DNA from: JAGRCP01 sp942490705
GTDB lineage: Bacteria; Chloroflexota; Anaerolineae; Caldilineales; Caldilineaceae
Assembly (NCBI GenBank): GCA_942490705.1
Contig: CALNXY010000012.1
Location: 1,116,001-1,180,000, forward strand
DNA: 64,000 nucleotides
Direction of reading: 5' to 3'
The notes under the pieces are model-generated. The model was given only the letters and a program-made list of their open reading frames with translations. It was not told where the DNA came from and did not search any database. Each line of letters starts with the position of its first letter. Position 1 is the first letter of the stretch. Shown here piece after piece: positions 27,867 to 36,387 of the stretch. Made by a program: the position numbers and the translations under genes.

Positions 27867-28877
27867 TTAAGCCGCCCCCCAATCTGCCAGCGCGCGATCC
27901 TGGGCGTGCAGGTTCTCGTCAGGCGTCCACATGGGGATCTCGCAGCCGCCGGCGCTGAATGCGCGCGGCCCGCCGATCTCCATGCAGTGGGTGGACGCAG
28001 CATAGACTGCCTCCGGCGTACCTTGCAGCATGACGGTTACGGGGTCGAAGTTGCCGCAGAAAGATACCTTGTCGCCATGCTTGGCCGCGGCCGACGCCAT
28101 GTCGACCATGTGATCCAGATCGATGATGTCCGCACCGCTGTCGACCATGGCGTCGACGATCTTGTTGGTGTTGCCACAGATGTGCAGCCGGGCGATTGCG
28201 CCCATCTCGTGCACGGCCGCGAAGATACGTTGCTCGTAGGGCAGGGCAAAGCGGCGATACATGTCCGGGTTGATCAGCGAGCCGACCGCGTCGCCCAGAC
28301 CGATAATGTCGGCGCCTGCCTCGATCTGCGCCCTGGCAAAGTCGATGGCGACCTCGACGCAGACTTCGCATAGTTCTTCGACCCACTCAGGGCGCAGCAT
28401 CACGTCGAGCATGAGGTTGTTGATGTTGCGCAGGTCGCTTGCTTCGGCCAGCGCGCCTTCCACCCAGCCCATGATCGGATACTCGCCGCCCACCTGCTCG
28501 CGGAAGAGACGGATTGCCTCCAGGCGGTCGCTCATGCGCGGGCCGGTGTAGGGGCTCGGCTTGACCAGCTTTTTGAGGTCCTCCGGTTCCTTGATGAGGG
28601 GGATCATGCTCAGGGGCATGTCGTCCTCCGGGAACTCAATCTCGGCGCCGAAGTCGGAAGTCTCCCGCACGGGGTCGGAAATGGCCTGGACGATGTCCAC
28701 GTCGAAGTGCTCGATGACCTGCATGTTGGCCTCTACCAGCACGCGGTGGTCGAGATAGTATTCACGCTGCTTCTTGCCCGTTTTGCGGGCGCCAAATTGC
28801 ATAAAGATGTCGAAATTCGGTGGACGATCGACGGGTTCGCCGGCCAATCGGGCCGTCATGCGCTCATATGGATTCAT
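27867..28877 (-). CDS. uroporphyrinogen decarboxylase/MtaA-type protein
   Basis: A 336-residue URO-D superfamily barrel. It has the zinc-binding LHICGNT motif and a later GGCEIP cysteine, the His-x-Cys...Cys pattern of corrinoid/CoM methyltransferases of the MtaA/CmuA branch rather than of heme-pathway HemE (which has the N-terminal RQAGR motif, absent here). A methyl or decarboxylation substrate cannot be named. No corrinoid-protein gene is adjacent. It lies within a catabolic operon between an epimerase and an aminotransferase. Confidence 0.83.
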   Translation of the reverse strand: MNPYERMTARLAGEPVDRPPNFDIFMQFGARKTGKKQREYYLDHRVLVEANMQVIEHFDVDIVQAISDPVRETSDFGAEIEFPEDDMPLSMIPLIKEPEDLKKLVKPSPYTGPRMSDRLEAIRLFREQVGGEYPIMGWVEGALAEASDLRNINNLMLDVMLRPEWVEELCEVCVEVAIDFARAQIEAGADIIGLGDAVGSLINPDMYRRFALPYEQRIFAAVHEMGAIARLHICGNTNKIVDAMVDSGADIIDLDHMVDMASAAAKHGDKVSFCGNFDPVTVMLQGTPEAVYAASTHCMEIGGPRAFSAGGCEIPMWTPDENLHAQDRALADWGAA

Positions 28878-28968
28878 GATGAGTTCGAAACCTCGCGTGA
28901 ATTGGAAGCTGATGAAGAGACGTCACTCTTTGCAGGTTGGGCAATGCTTATTGCGCACCATCTGCTCT

Positions 28969-29946
28969 TTAGCCCGCGCCATCGAAGCGAATCATGCCCT
29001 TCGCGAGCGCGGTGCGGAAGAGCTCGATGGTTGCGGCGACGCCCTGGTCCAGCGGCGTCGCGGGCAGATCGCCCAGCGCCGCGCGGACGGCGCTGTCATC
29101 TGCGCCGGACGAGTAGGGCAGCGGCTGATCGTCAAAGGTGAACTGACCGCGCAGTTCGGGAACAACCGCTTCGATGGCCGCGATGACCTCCGCCATGCTG
29201 ACGATGCTGCCCTGGATATTATAGGCCGCCGCGCCGGGGAGGGGCGTTCTCATAGCCCGCACGAAGATGTCCGCCACATCCGCCACATATTGCATGTCGG
29301 CCCGTCCGCCGTAGGGAATGTGATGGGGCTGCCCGGCTGCTGCGGCCAACATGGCCACCGTCGGGCTGGAGGTGAGGCCCTGGTCGCGCCCCGCGCCGTA
29401 GACGATGTAGGGACGCAGGCTGATGCTGCTCAGGCCGTGCTCGTGCCAGTAGACCTGGGCGATGCCTTCGTCGGCCTGCTTGAAAACGCCGTAGAGCGTG
29501 CGCGGCAACAGGGGCGCGTCCGCAGTCAGCAGGCCCGCTCCATACTCCTCGGCCGGACCGTAGACCGCGATGCTGCTGGCATAGGCCAGGTGCTCGATGC
29601 CAGCCTGCCGGGCCGCCTCGAAGAGGTTGACCGTGCCGACGACGTTGACGCGTGCGCCCAACGCCGGGTTGGCCCGACACGCCGGAATCTGCAAGCCGGC
29701 CAGATGCAGGACGTGGGTCGGGCGAGCGGAGCGGAACGCATCAGCCACGGCGCCCTCATCAGTAATGTCCCCGCGCAGGAAACGGACGCGACGGATCTCT
29801 TCGTCGTCCATGATCAGGCGCATGCGGTGGGCATCGTCATCCAGATCAAAGACCGTCACTTCGGCATCCGTCGCCAAGAGCAGACGGACCGCCCAGGCCC
29901 CGATGCAGCCCAGCGCGCCGGTGATGAGGACCCGTTCCGCCGCCAT
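28969..29946 (-). CDS. NAD-dependent epimerase/dehydratase family protein
   Basis: A 325-residue extended SDR with GALGCIGAW as the NAD site, VLHLAG, catalytic Ser/Tyr/Lys in YASSIAVYG and YGVFK, and SLRPYIVYG. Such enzymes epimerise or dehydrate sugars or act on sugar acids. The start overlaps the stop of the FAH-family gene by one base (TAATG). A gap of about 90 nt precedes the URO-D gene. Confidence 0.86.
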   Translation of the reverse strand: MAAERVLITGALGCIGAWAVRLLLATDAEVTVFDLDDDAHRMRLIMDDEEIRRVRFLRGDITDEGAVADAFRSARPTHVLHLAGLQIPACRANPALGARVNVVGTVNLFEAARQAGIEHLAYASSIAVYGPAEEYGAGLLTADAPLLPRTLYGVFKQADEGIAQVYWHEHGLSSISLRPYIVYGAGRDQGLTSSPTVAMLAAAAGQPHHIPYGGRADMQYVADVADIFVRAMRTPLPGAAAYNIQGSIVSMAEVIAAIEAVVPELRGQFTFDDQPLPYSSGADDSAVRAALGDLPATPLDQGVAATIELFRTALAKGMIRFDGAG

Positions 29947-30776
29947 TATGCCCCCGCCATCGTGTTGCTGAGCCGGCCGAGACCCTCGACCTCGACCTCG
30001 ACCACGTCGCCCGGCTTGAGCCAGACGGGCTCAGCCCAGCCCATGATCACGCCTTCCGGCGTGCCCGTCGAGATCACGTCGCCCGGCTCCAGCGTCATAT
30101 AGCGCGAGGTGTAGGCAATGATTTCGGCGACCGAAAAGATCATGTCTGCGGTGTTGGAGTCCTGGTAGAGCGTGCCGTTGAGCCAGGTGCGCAGCGCCAA
30201 CGCCTGGGGATCGGGCACTTCGTCGCTGGTGACGAGATAGGGCCCAAAGGGGAAGAACTTGTCCAACGTCTTGCCCAGCAGCCATTGGCTGGTGCGCATC
30301 TGCAGGTCGCGGGCGCTCAGGTCATTGGCCGTCGTATAGCCAAAGACGTAATCCAGCGCTTCGGCTTCGCTCACATCACGCGCGCGGCGGCCCATGACCA
30401 CGGCCAGCTCGACTTCGTAGTCGTATTTGACGGCGCTTGCCGGGAGAGGAATCTCCTCGTTTGGCGCGGCAACGCTGTTATTGAACTTGGAGAAGAGGAC
30501 CGGCGTTTCCGGTTCGGGCATGCCCGACTCGGCGGCGTGACGCCCGTAGTTGAGCCCCACGCACAGAATCTTGCCGGGATTGAGCACGGGCGGGCCAATG
30601 CGTAGCTCGGCTTCGTCAAGCAGATCGGGCGCGCCCGCCGCGTTGACCTGTGGCAGCGCGGCATCGCCGCTTAGGATTGCGGCAATGGTCCCGGCGACGG
30701 GGAGAATACCATCCGCCAGCTTAACGCCAAGACTGTAGCCGGTCTGGCCGGATTGTTGATAGGTGAGCAGTTTCAT
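29946..30776 (-). CDS. fumarylacetoacetate hydrolase (FAH) family protein
   Basis: A 276-residue protein with the FAH fold: KILCVGLNYGRHAAESGMP, the metal-site residues in DYEVELAVVMG, NDLSARDLQ, and the C-terminal GDVISTGTPEGVIMG. Members hydrolyse C-C bonds of 2,4-diketo acids or dehydrate 2-keto-3-deoxy sugar acids. With an epimerase in the same transcript, a sugar-acid route (for example 2,4-diketo-3-deoxy-L-fuconate hydrolase type) is a reasonable guess. The chosen ATG is where family homology begins; codons further upstream look non-coding. First gene of the operon. Confidence 0.87.
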   Translation of the reverse strand: MKLLTYQQSGQTGYSLGVKLADGILPVAGTIAAILSGDAALPQVNAAGAPDLLDEAELRIGPPVLNPGKILCVGLNYGRHAAESGMPEPETPVLFSKFNNSVAAPNEEIPLPASAVKYDYEVELAVVMGRRARDVSEAEALDYVFGYTTANDLSARDLQMRTSQWLLGKTLDKFFPFGPYLVTSDEVPDPQALALRTWLNGTLYQDSNTADMIFSVAEIIAYTSRYMTLEPGDVISTGTPEGVIMGWAEPVWLKPGDVVEVEVEGLGRLSNTMAGA

Positions 30777-30898
30777 GAAATTGCCTTGCCTGAAGTGGCC
30801 GGCGCTGGCTTTCCGGCGCCGGGTGTGGGTGAAATGCCGTGCACGCTGCTGCGCTTGACGACGTCGAGCCATCGTGACAGAACGAGCATCACAGTAGT

Positions 30899-30926
30899 CA
30901 TCAATCTGTAGAATCATCAATCTGTA
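30899..30926 (-). promoter_or_regulatory. 12-bp direct repeat upstream of FAH operon
   Basis: CATCAATCTGTA occurs twice, 16 bp apart (30899-30910 and 30915-30926), 123-150 nt upstream of the FAH start. Spacing near one and a half helical turns suits a regulator binding site, but no regulator gene is adjacent. Confidence 0.4.
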
Positions 30927-31028
30927 GGATAGCGCAGAACTTCGCTTGCTTCAATGTGGGGAATTGTTTGTGCGAGAAGTGCTCCATGCGAAGAGGAGGG
31001 CCATAGATCCTTACGGATAGGGCGGATA

Positions 31029-31055
31029 GAGGCGGATCCTTTGCTGATCCGCCTC
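31029..31055 (-). terminator. hairpin downstream of the TAXI gene
   Basis: GAGGCGGATC pairs with GATCCGCCTC (10 bp, 7-nt loop) 67 nt beyond the minus-strand TAXI stop. There is no clear T-tract, so it is probably an attenuating or mRNA-stabilising structure. The rest of the gap to the FAH operon holds the direct repeat already listed. Confidence 0.45.
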
Positions 31056-31121
31056 CGGTATCGTTATCGTTTTGTGGCGTCCTACGCGCAGTCGCCTACT
31101 CGTGGCTAAAGAGCCAGGGCA

Positions 31122-32483
31122 TCAATGCTTGCTGGAACTGTCAGGATCCCTTTCAGGGTCACCGTCAGCGCCATCGGCGCCCAAATCCTCTTCGCGTGTT
31201 TCTAAGCGTCGAATGACGTATTCGACATGCATCCGCAGCGCATAAACGTTGGGCATGTATTCGTTCGACACGGACAGTTCATGGCCCAGGAGAGCATCGA
31301 TGCTTTCTAACTCTGCGATAGCCACTTTGGTTTCAGCCAATCCCATTGATTCGGCGCGTTGCTCGATGCTACGCACCTCCTTGTACCAGCGGTTGACTTT
31401 GCGCCGCATGTAGATCTGGTAAAGGACTGGGCTGCGCGAAAGAAGTGGCAGTGCGATCAACAGGAGAGGCACCACAAAGAGCAAATAGCGGTCGAAGATG
31501 GCTGCCAATGAGAACGGCAAGTAGCGATCCAGCATGAATTCGCCGTTTTTGATGCGCTGCAAGTAGGTTTCGCCTTCCTTGCTGACCGGCAAATCCGTGT
31601 TCAAGGTACTGGGAAATACATTGCGCCCGGCAAAGAAGCCGCCGGCACTATGTATTTCAACCGCTGTAAAGGCCAGCAAGCGCAAGATATCCGGATGCAA
31701 GTCATTGCGGACGACGAGGTTGACGGAGGGCGCCACGAGGTTGATGTCAACACGGGGCACGCCATCAACGAGGTCGACGGTGCCCCGGGGCAGGCTCAAC
31801 TGAGTCAGGAAGCGGTGACGGCGCGTGATCGCTTCCGCATCAGCCAAACTCATCAATTCCAGCGAACGATCATTGACGATTTCCTGCAGGAGTGGCGAGA
31901 CGGCATTTAGCACAAAGAACGCTGCATCCGCCTCTCCGGAATGCAGCGCGGCCAGCGCGTCCGTGGACGGCAATTCCAGCAAGGTCGCGTCTTCCTCTGT
32001 GATGTCGTAGTCCTCGAGCAGCAGGCGTGCCAGCGGATTGGTGCCGCTGCCGGTCTCGCCGATGGCAATCCGCATCCCCGCCAACTGCCGTGGCGACGTG
32101 AAGGGACCAGTCGGTGCAAGCTCGCGCCGGTAGAAGATCCAGACCGGTTCATAGGCCACGGTCGCCAGGCTGCTGACCATGGTCGGATCACCCTCTGCCG
32201 CTACACCGCCTTGAACGAATGCGACATCGCCCTCGCCCGCTTCAAGCATGCGCAGCGCCTCGCGCGAGCCCGCCGTCTCTACAATGTCAATGGTAAAGCC
32301 ATTCTGCGCGGCAAAGTCCCGGTAGAGCACTCCGCCTTCGTAGTAGGCGCCGCCAACCCGGCCGGTGAGCATCGTGAATGTACGCGGCGGGAGCGTAAAG
32401 ACCACCTGCGCGATCATACCCAGTAACAAGAGCGCTCCGAGACCGGCCAGGATCAACGGGAGGTTGCTTTCAATTTTCTTCAT
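31122..32483 (-). CDS. membrane-anchored TAXI-family solute-binding protein
   Basis: A 453-residue protein. An N-terminal membrane anchor (LPLILAGLGALLLLGMIAQV) precedes a TAXI fold (TMLTGRVGGAYYEGGVLYRD, DVAFVQGG, the GETGSGTNPLARLLLEDYDI motif). A second TM follows near residues 335-355 (YLLFVVPLLLIALPLL), then a cytoplasmic alpha-helical tail with an acidic end. TAXI proteins normally deliver glutamate/glutamine-like substrates to TRAP permeases as soluble or lipid-anchored proteins. No TRAP permease gene is present here. The two-TM topology with a cytoplasmic tail resembles a receptor more than a transport subunit. It lies about 115 nt downstream of the GluR0-like channel on the same strand. 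Confidence 0.82.
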   Translation of the reverse strand: MKKIESNLPLILAGLGALLLLGMIAQVVFTLPPRTFTMLTGRVGGAYYEGGVLYRDFAAQNGFTIDIVETAGSREALRMLEAGEGDVAFVQGGVAAEGDPTMVSSLATVAYEPVWIFYRRELAPTGPFTSPRQLAGMRIAIGETGSGTNPLARLLLEDYDITEEDATLLELPSTDALAALHSGEADAAFFVLNAVSPLLQEIVNDRSLELMSLADAEAITRRHRFLTQLSLPRGTVDLVDGVPRVDINLVAPSVNLVVRNDLHPDILRLLAFTAVEIHSAGGFFAGRNVFPSTLNTDLPVSKEGETYLQRIKNGEFMLDRYLPFSLAAIFDRYLLFVVPLLLIALPLLSRSPVLYQIYMRRKVNRWYKEVRSIEQRAESMGLAETKVAIAELESIDALLGHELSVSNEYMPNVYALRMHVEYVIRRLETREEDLGADGADGDPERDPDSSSKH

Positions 32484-32597
32484 GGACGGTCCTTCTCAGA
32501 CAAGGGAAAAGATGGGTCCGATTCGTTGAGTACTGACTCGTTGCCGTTACGCTGAACTCATCCGGCAGCGAAAATGAATTCGATTGATGCAAGCGGA

Positions 32598-33695
32598 TTA
32601 TTGATCTCCAAACCACTCCATGTAGAGACGATCGTAGGTGCCATCCTCGCGTACCTGCAAGAGCGCCTGATTGAATTCTTCGCGCAGCGGACTGCCGGTT
32701 GGAAAGGCGATGCCGTAATCCTCGTCGTTGAAGGGCGCGCCGACTACCTCAACGCTACTGTCCCCGAAATTGAGGGCATAAAAGAGCAGCACAGGGTAGT
32801 CAAAGACAACGGCCTGAGCACGCCCATCCTCGAGCAATTCGTAGGCATCCTCGATCACGGTCACCGTGCGGTGCGAGATGTTCTCGCGCGTCAGCCAGGC
32901 GGCAGCCGTACTGCCCTCAACCGTGACGACAATCTTGCCGGGCAGGTCCTGGGGGCCGTTGATAGCGCCCTCAATCTGTTCGACGGTCAAGCGTGAGGTC
33001 ACGTTGGCGGTGAAATTGGCGATGATAAAGAGGCCCGCAAACATCCAGATCAGGCCAAACGTACGTCCAAAGATGCCCCGGGGGGTCTTGTCACCGTAGC
33101 CAACCGTGGTAACGGTGACGGCCGCCCACCAGATGCCTTCCCAAACGCCTTTGACATAGCTCTTGGGGAAATCTGCGTCGCGCTGTCGCTCCAGCAGCCA
33201 AATCACGTGACCGGCGATGACGATCACAAGCGTAAGAAAGGCGAATAATTCCAGCAGCGGGATAATGAAATCGCCACTGCGCAAGACGTTCCAGACGGAC
33301 GCACGATCGCTTTGGGCGGCTAGAATTCCCAGCCCAGAGTTGAAGAAGGAAAAGGAGAAATCAACCGTCTGCTCGCGATCTTTGGTAATGCTAATCGCTG
33401 CCATGGCTGCATCGGCCTCCGCCTGCTCAACCGTGTTCAGCTGGTCAGTTACCGTTTCGACGACCACGAATTCGTACTCGAAGCCGGCGGCCTGCGCCAA
33501 TTCCTCCCAGAGGTCGATGCTGAAACCGCTTAACTCGTCGCCGAGAAAGACAAAGGGCTCGATCTCTTTCGTGACGACGCGCAGGGGCTCTGTCGGCAGT
33601 CCGTCGTCAGGCGAATCTGACTGCGCGTTGACGGCGGTCGCGCCGGTGACGACAAGGAGTAGGGCAATGATAGCGATGCGAATCAGTTTGGACAT
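32598..33695 (-). CDS. GluR0-like ligand-gated potassium channel
   Basis: A 365-residue protein with signal peptide (residues 1-24) and an extracellular ligand-binding lobe (S1, about 38-135: PFVFLGDELSGFSIDLWEEL). A pore module follows: TM1 about 148-170, a P-loop with selectivity filter TVGYGD at 197-202, and TM2 about 212-232. The second ligand-binding lobe (S2) closes the protein (DYGIAFPTGSPLREEFNQAL). This is the architecture of prokaryotic ionotropic glutamate receptors (GluR0), which open a K+ pore on amino-acid binding. The filter is canonical for potassium. I chose the ATG followed by SKLIRIAIIA because it begins the signal peptide. The likely partner is the TAXI protein encoded next to it. 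Confidence 0.88.
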   Translation of the reverse strand: MSKLIRIAIIALLLVVTGATAVNAQSDSPDDGLPTEPLRVVTKEIEPFVFLGDELSGFSIDLWEELAQAAGFEYEFVVVETVTDQLNTVEQAEADAAMAAISITKDREQTVDFSFSFFNSGLGILAAQSDRASVWNVLRSGDFIIPLLELFAFLTLVIVIAGHVIWLLERQRDADFPKSYVKGVWEGIWWAAVTVTTVGYGDKTPRGIFGRTFGLIWMFAGLFIIANFTANVTSRLTVEQIEGAINGPQDLPGKIVVTVEGSTAAAWLTRENISHRTVTVIEDAYELLEDGRAQAVVFDYPVLLFYALNFGDSSVEVVGAPFNDEDYGIAFPTGSPLREEFNQALLQVREDGTYDRLYMEWFGDQ

Positions 33696-33854
33696 AGTCG
33701 GTTTCTTATCTACCTTTTCGTGATCGAAAAGTTGCTGTGCTGAACCTGCCTGGTGTCGGATAGAATGCTGAGGGCCAGGATTGGTCAGATTGACGCTGCT
33801 CATTCTGCTCTTCTCTGGGCAGATTCGCCTAATCTGCCGAATCCGTAGTCTGAC

Positions 33855-33892
33855 CTGCCGGTATTTGAATCATCTGCCGGTACTTAAATCAT
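33855..33892 (+). repeat. 19-bp tandem duplication
   Basis: CTGCCGGTATTTGAATCAT is followed directly by a copy differing at two positions. Several AATCTGCC words surround it. It lies in the 314-nt gap upstream of the channel gene, which otherwise shows nothing clear, so it may be part of the channel's control region. Confidence 0.45.
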
Positions 33893-34009
33893 CGTACGCC
33901 GCTTCCCAATCTGCCATTTTCATGGTGACGGTGGTGGCGGTATCTTCCCTGCTCAGTTGTCCGCCTTCGCCGCCTCTGAAGACGGATACTGTTTGAAAGA
34001 TGCGGCTGG

Positions 34010-34414
34010 TTATCCGCGCAGTTCGAGTTCTTGAGCTTGATCGACCCAGGCAGTGACGGCGCGCAGGCTTGGCGAGTGAAAGACCGGCGGCTCGTGATCT
34101 TGCGCCAAGATCCGCAGGCGAGCGTGTAGGGCATCTGGCTCCTCACGCGCCAGGCTAGAAAGCGAATCGACGCCGGCCGATTCCAGCAGCTCAGCGTAAA
34201 TTGTTCCGATTCCGCGAACGTTCAGTAGATCAATGCGATTGGCCAATTGTAGCAGCGCCTCGGCAGTCAGACCCAGGCGGTTGGCCACAGCGCTGCGCAG
34301 CGCCGGGTCCGCAAACGTCTCGGCTAAACTGTGCGCATTGTCAAAACCGTCGGCGCGTAGTTGCCTGGCAACCTGTGGAGCGGCTTGGGTAATTTCGGTG
34401 AGGGTGAGATGCAT
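34010..34414 (-). CDS. DUF4332 (helix-hairpin-helix) protein
   Basis: A 134-residue all-helical protein. The core LLNVRGIGTIYAELLESAGV is the helix-hairpin-helix of DUF4332, with a second set of helices before it (ITQAAPQVARQLRADGFDNA). Such domains bind DNA non-specifically, or proteins, and are often C-terminal appendages; here the domain stands alone. No operon partner is evident. Confidence 0.75.
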   Translation of the reverse strand: MHLTLTEITQAAPQVARQLRADGFDNAHSLAETFADPALRSAVANRLGLTAEALLQLANRIDLLNVRGIGTIYAELLESAGVDSLSSLAREEPDALHARLRILAQDHEPPVFHSPSLRAVTAWVDQAQELELRG

Positions 34415-34443
34415 CGTGTGCTCCGCCTATAGATGTAGGCCAG

Positions 34444-34620
34444 TCAGCGGCTGCTGAAGCTGCGCGTCACGCACGGCAAAAGATGATCCTGACCGTGCAT
34501 GTGGTTGTGGCCATCGCCCTGTGATGATCCGTCCGCGACGGCAATCGCTTCGACTTCGGGACGGTCTTCTTCCATGGTGATAATAGGCCCGCCGATGTAA
34601 ATGATATCCGCCTGTTTTTC
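34444..34620 (-). pseudogene. remnant of an amidohydrolase N-terminus
   Basis: An open stretch of 58 codons with no upstream start (a TGA precedes it) reads ADIIYIGGPIITMEEDRP then EVEAIAVADG. This is the characteristic first 30 residues of YtcJ-type amidohydrolases, and it then diverges into a His-rich unrelated tail. The rest of the enzyme (about 500 residues, with the metal motifs) is missing. I infer a decayed gene. An alternative is a short unrelated ORF, but the N-terminal match is hard to explain by chance. DNA from here to 34943 shows no other coding signal. Confidence 0.5.
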
Positions 34621-34943
34621 TCAGGGTATGATTTTCCTTGCCTTTGCCCGACGAATCACAGTCGATAGCAGCGTTCGTGGGAGATCGCGACACTTGGGGG
34701 GCTGGGATGCTGAGGCAACTTGGCGTGTCCAGCAGTATAGATGAGTGAGGGTGTCCTGCAAAATCGGTCCGAAACTTCGAAATGGTCTTGGACGATTCAG
34801 TCGATTCTGAGTATAGTTGCAGTGGCGGCGATCAGATTGTTGCAGCGCTTGGCAATGGTCCATTTCGTATCAAATGGACAGACTTTCCGGCTTGGGCCTT
34901 CCGTTCGCTGCAAGGCACTTGTCAAGAACGCAAAGGATAACAG

Positions 34944-35486
34944 ATGCACCAGCAACGACCTCGCTTGCGAATGATTGCCCTCACGCTCTTGATCGCGCTC
35001 TTGGCGGCGTGTAGTGCTGTGCCCCAGTCCGAGCCGTCGGAGGACGCGAAACCGCCGGCCCCAGACGCGACGGCCGAGATGGCGCCGACTGCGACACCAG
35101 TTTCCGAGCCAATTGTCGAAGCGCCTGCCGCCGATCCGACCCAAACCCTCAGCCCGGAGGAGCCCATGGCCCAACCCGATCTTGCGAATTATCCCCCCGT
35201 GCAGCAGGCGAGAGCCGACCTTGCGCAACGCCTCGCTGTAGACCCCGACGCGATCGAGATTGTTCGTGTGGAGGAAGTCACCTGGCCCAACGCCGGGTTG
35301 GGCTGTCCCGAACCTGGCATGGCTTATACCCAGGCATTGGTTCCGGGCCAGTTTATTCAGCTCGAAGTTGACGGGATGACTTACAACTATCATAGCGGTG
35401 GCCAGCGCGCGCCTTTTCTTTGCACCTCCAAGGATGAAGTGCTACCAGAAGATCTTTCAGGCGGCGCCGGCAGCATGGGGATATGA
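34944..35486 (+). CDS. lipoprotein of unknown function
   Basis: A 180-residue lipoprotein with signal peptide and lipobox (LIALLAACSA), a Pro/Ala/Thr/Glu-rich linker to about residue 85, and a compact C-terminal domain. Distinctive segments of that domain are VTWPNAGLGCPEPGMAYTQ and MTYNYHSGGQRAPFLC, whose two cysteines could form a disulfide. I do not know a function. The fold is probably small and exposed on the cell surface. Confidence 0.72.
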   Translation: MHQQRPRLRMIALTLLIALLAACSAVPQSEPSEDAKPPAPDATAEMAPTATPVSEPIVEAPAADPTQTLSPEEPMAQPDLANYPPVQQARADLAQRLAVDPDAIEIVRVEEVTWPNAGLGCPEPGMAYTQALVPGQFIQLEVDGMTYNYHSGGQRAPFLCTSKDEVLPEDLSGGAGSMGI

Positions 35487-35559
35487 CCGCGCAGACACGT
35501 CCGTCAGACTACTCGATCTTCCGGTTAGTCGCCTAACGGACGCGGTGCGTTGCCTCTTG

Positions 35560-35871
35560 CTAAGCGCCGATACGCAGCGTCTTCCACTCGAGCTCCTCTA
35601 TCAGAGACTCGAGTTTGCCTTGACAGCCGCAAAACTCGACAGTCGAACCGCCGATGACCAGCGAACCGATCTGCCGCGGTTCTGCTTGGCGCACGATCGC
35701 TCGACAGCCCGTTGGCCATTGCATGACCTCAGCGTTTTCCTCGGTGGCACCCAGGTCGGCGAGGTAGCTCTTCATGAGCCAAGGCGGCACGCCAGCATAC
35801 TCGTGGATCATCTCGCCCGGTTCAACCACATCGGTTGAATCAGCATCGAAATAGCGAATTAGTGGTTTCAT
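35560..35871 (-). CDS. small conserved-looking protein, unknown
   Basis: A 103-residue soluble protein with features of a real gene: an excellent GGAGGG site 7 nt before the ATG, and coherent composition (IRYFDADSTDVVEPGEMIHE at the start, a YAGVPPWLMKSYLADLG segment, a CGCQG motif near the C-terminus). I do not recognise the family. It converges with the lipoprotein gene. Confidence 0.6.
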   Translation of the reverse strand: MKPLIRYFDADSTDVVEPGEMIHEYAGVPPWLMKSYLADLGATEENAEVMQWPTGCRAIVRQAEPRQIGSLVIGGSTVEFCGCQGKLESLIEELEWKTLRIGA

Positions 35872-35987
35872 GTTATCCCTCCAAGCTGTGCATTCCGCGA
35901 CGCGATTGGTGTATAACAGCGATCGTGACATTCCCGACGCGACAGGAATGCGCCACCGCTGCTACACGACCAGTTGACAGAATGTCG

Positions 35988-36212
35988 TTGTCGTATCTGG
36001 CTACCCGACAGTTTTGATATTGGTACGTTTTAAAGAGAAAAATCTGGCTCTACAACCCTAGAATCGGTAGTCAATTCGGCCAAACCGTCGCTGGATGAGG
36101 CAGAATCTGCCCCCAAATCTGTCATTGACACCAGATTCTGGCCGGCTATCTGCCGGAATTCCAGCGAGAACCGGCCTTTTCACGAAACTGTCGGGTAGCC
36201 AATTGTCGTATC
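35988..36212 (+). mobile_element. MITE-like element with target-site-like direct repeat
   Basis: GGCTACCCGACAGTTT at 35999-36014 and its perfect complement at 36185-36200 are terminal inverted repeats of about 200 bp of non-coding DNA. TTGTCGTATC lies just outside on both sides (35988-35997 and 36203-36212), as a 10-bp target duplication would. The interior has short palindromic words and no coding capacity. It lies in the 516-nt gap before a secreted-protein gene and its right end may supply part of that gene's promoter. Confidence 0.6.
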
Positions 36213-36387
36213 AACTGTTTTTCAAACTGAATCGCTTTTGGTAAGATGGGCGCAGGCATGCTTTGTTCTGGAACCTGAGGTACCATGGATAGCGTTGCAT
36301 GCCCGTTGGACGTCAACTGTATCCATACCCATTCCCGCTCCATCCATCATTTTTTATGACCCTTACTCGAAAGGAGTAAATTGCAGA

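Noticed and set aside
28774..30102. Plus-strand open frame of 442 codons over the epimerase
   Set aside because: Antisense to the epimerase and flanking genes, without recognisable motifs.
35398..35838. Plus-strand open frame of 146 codons overlapping the lipoprotein end
   Set aside because: Antisense to the small minus-strand gene that has a strong ribosome site, and out of frame with the lipoprotein.
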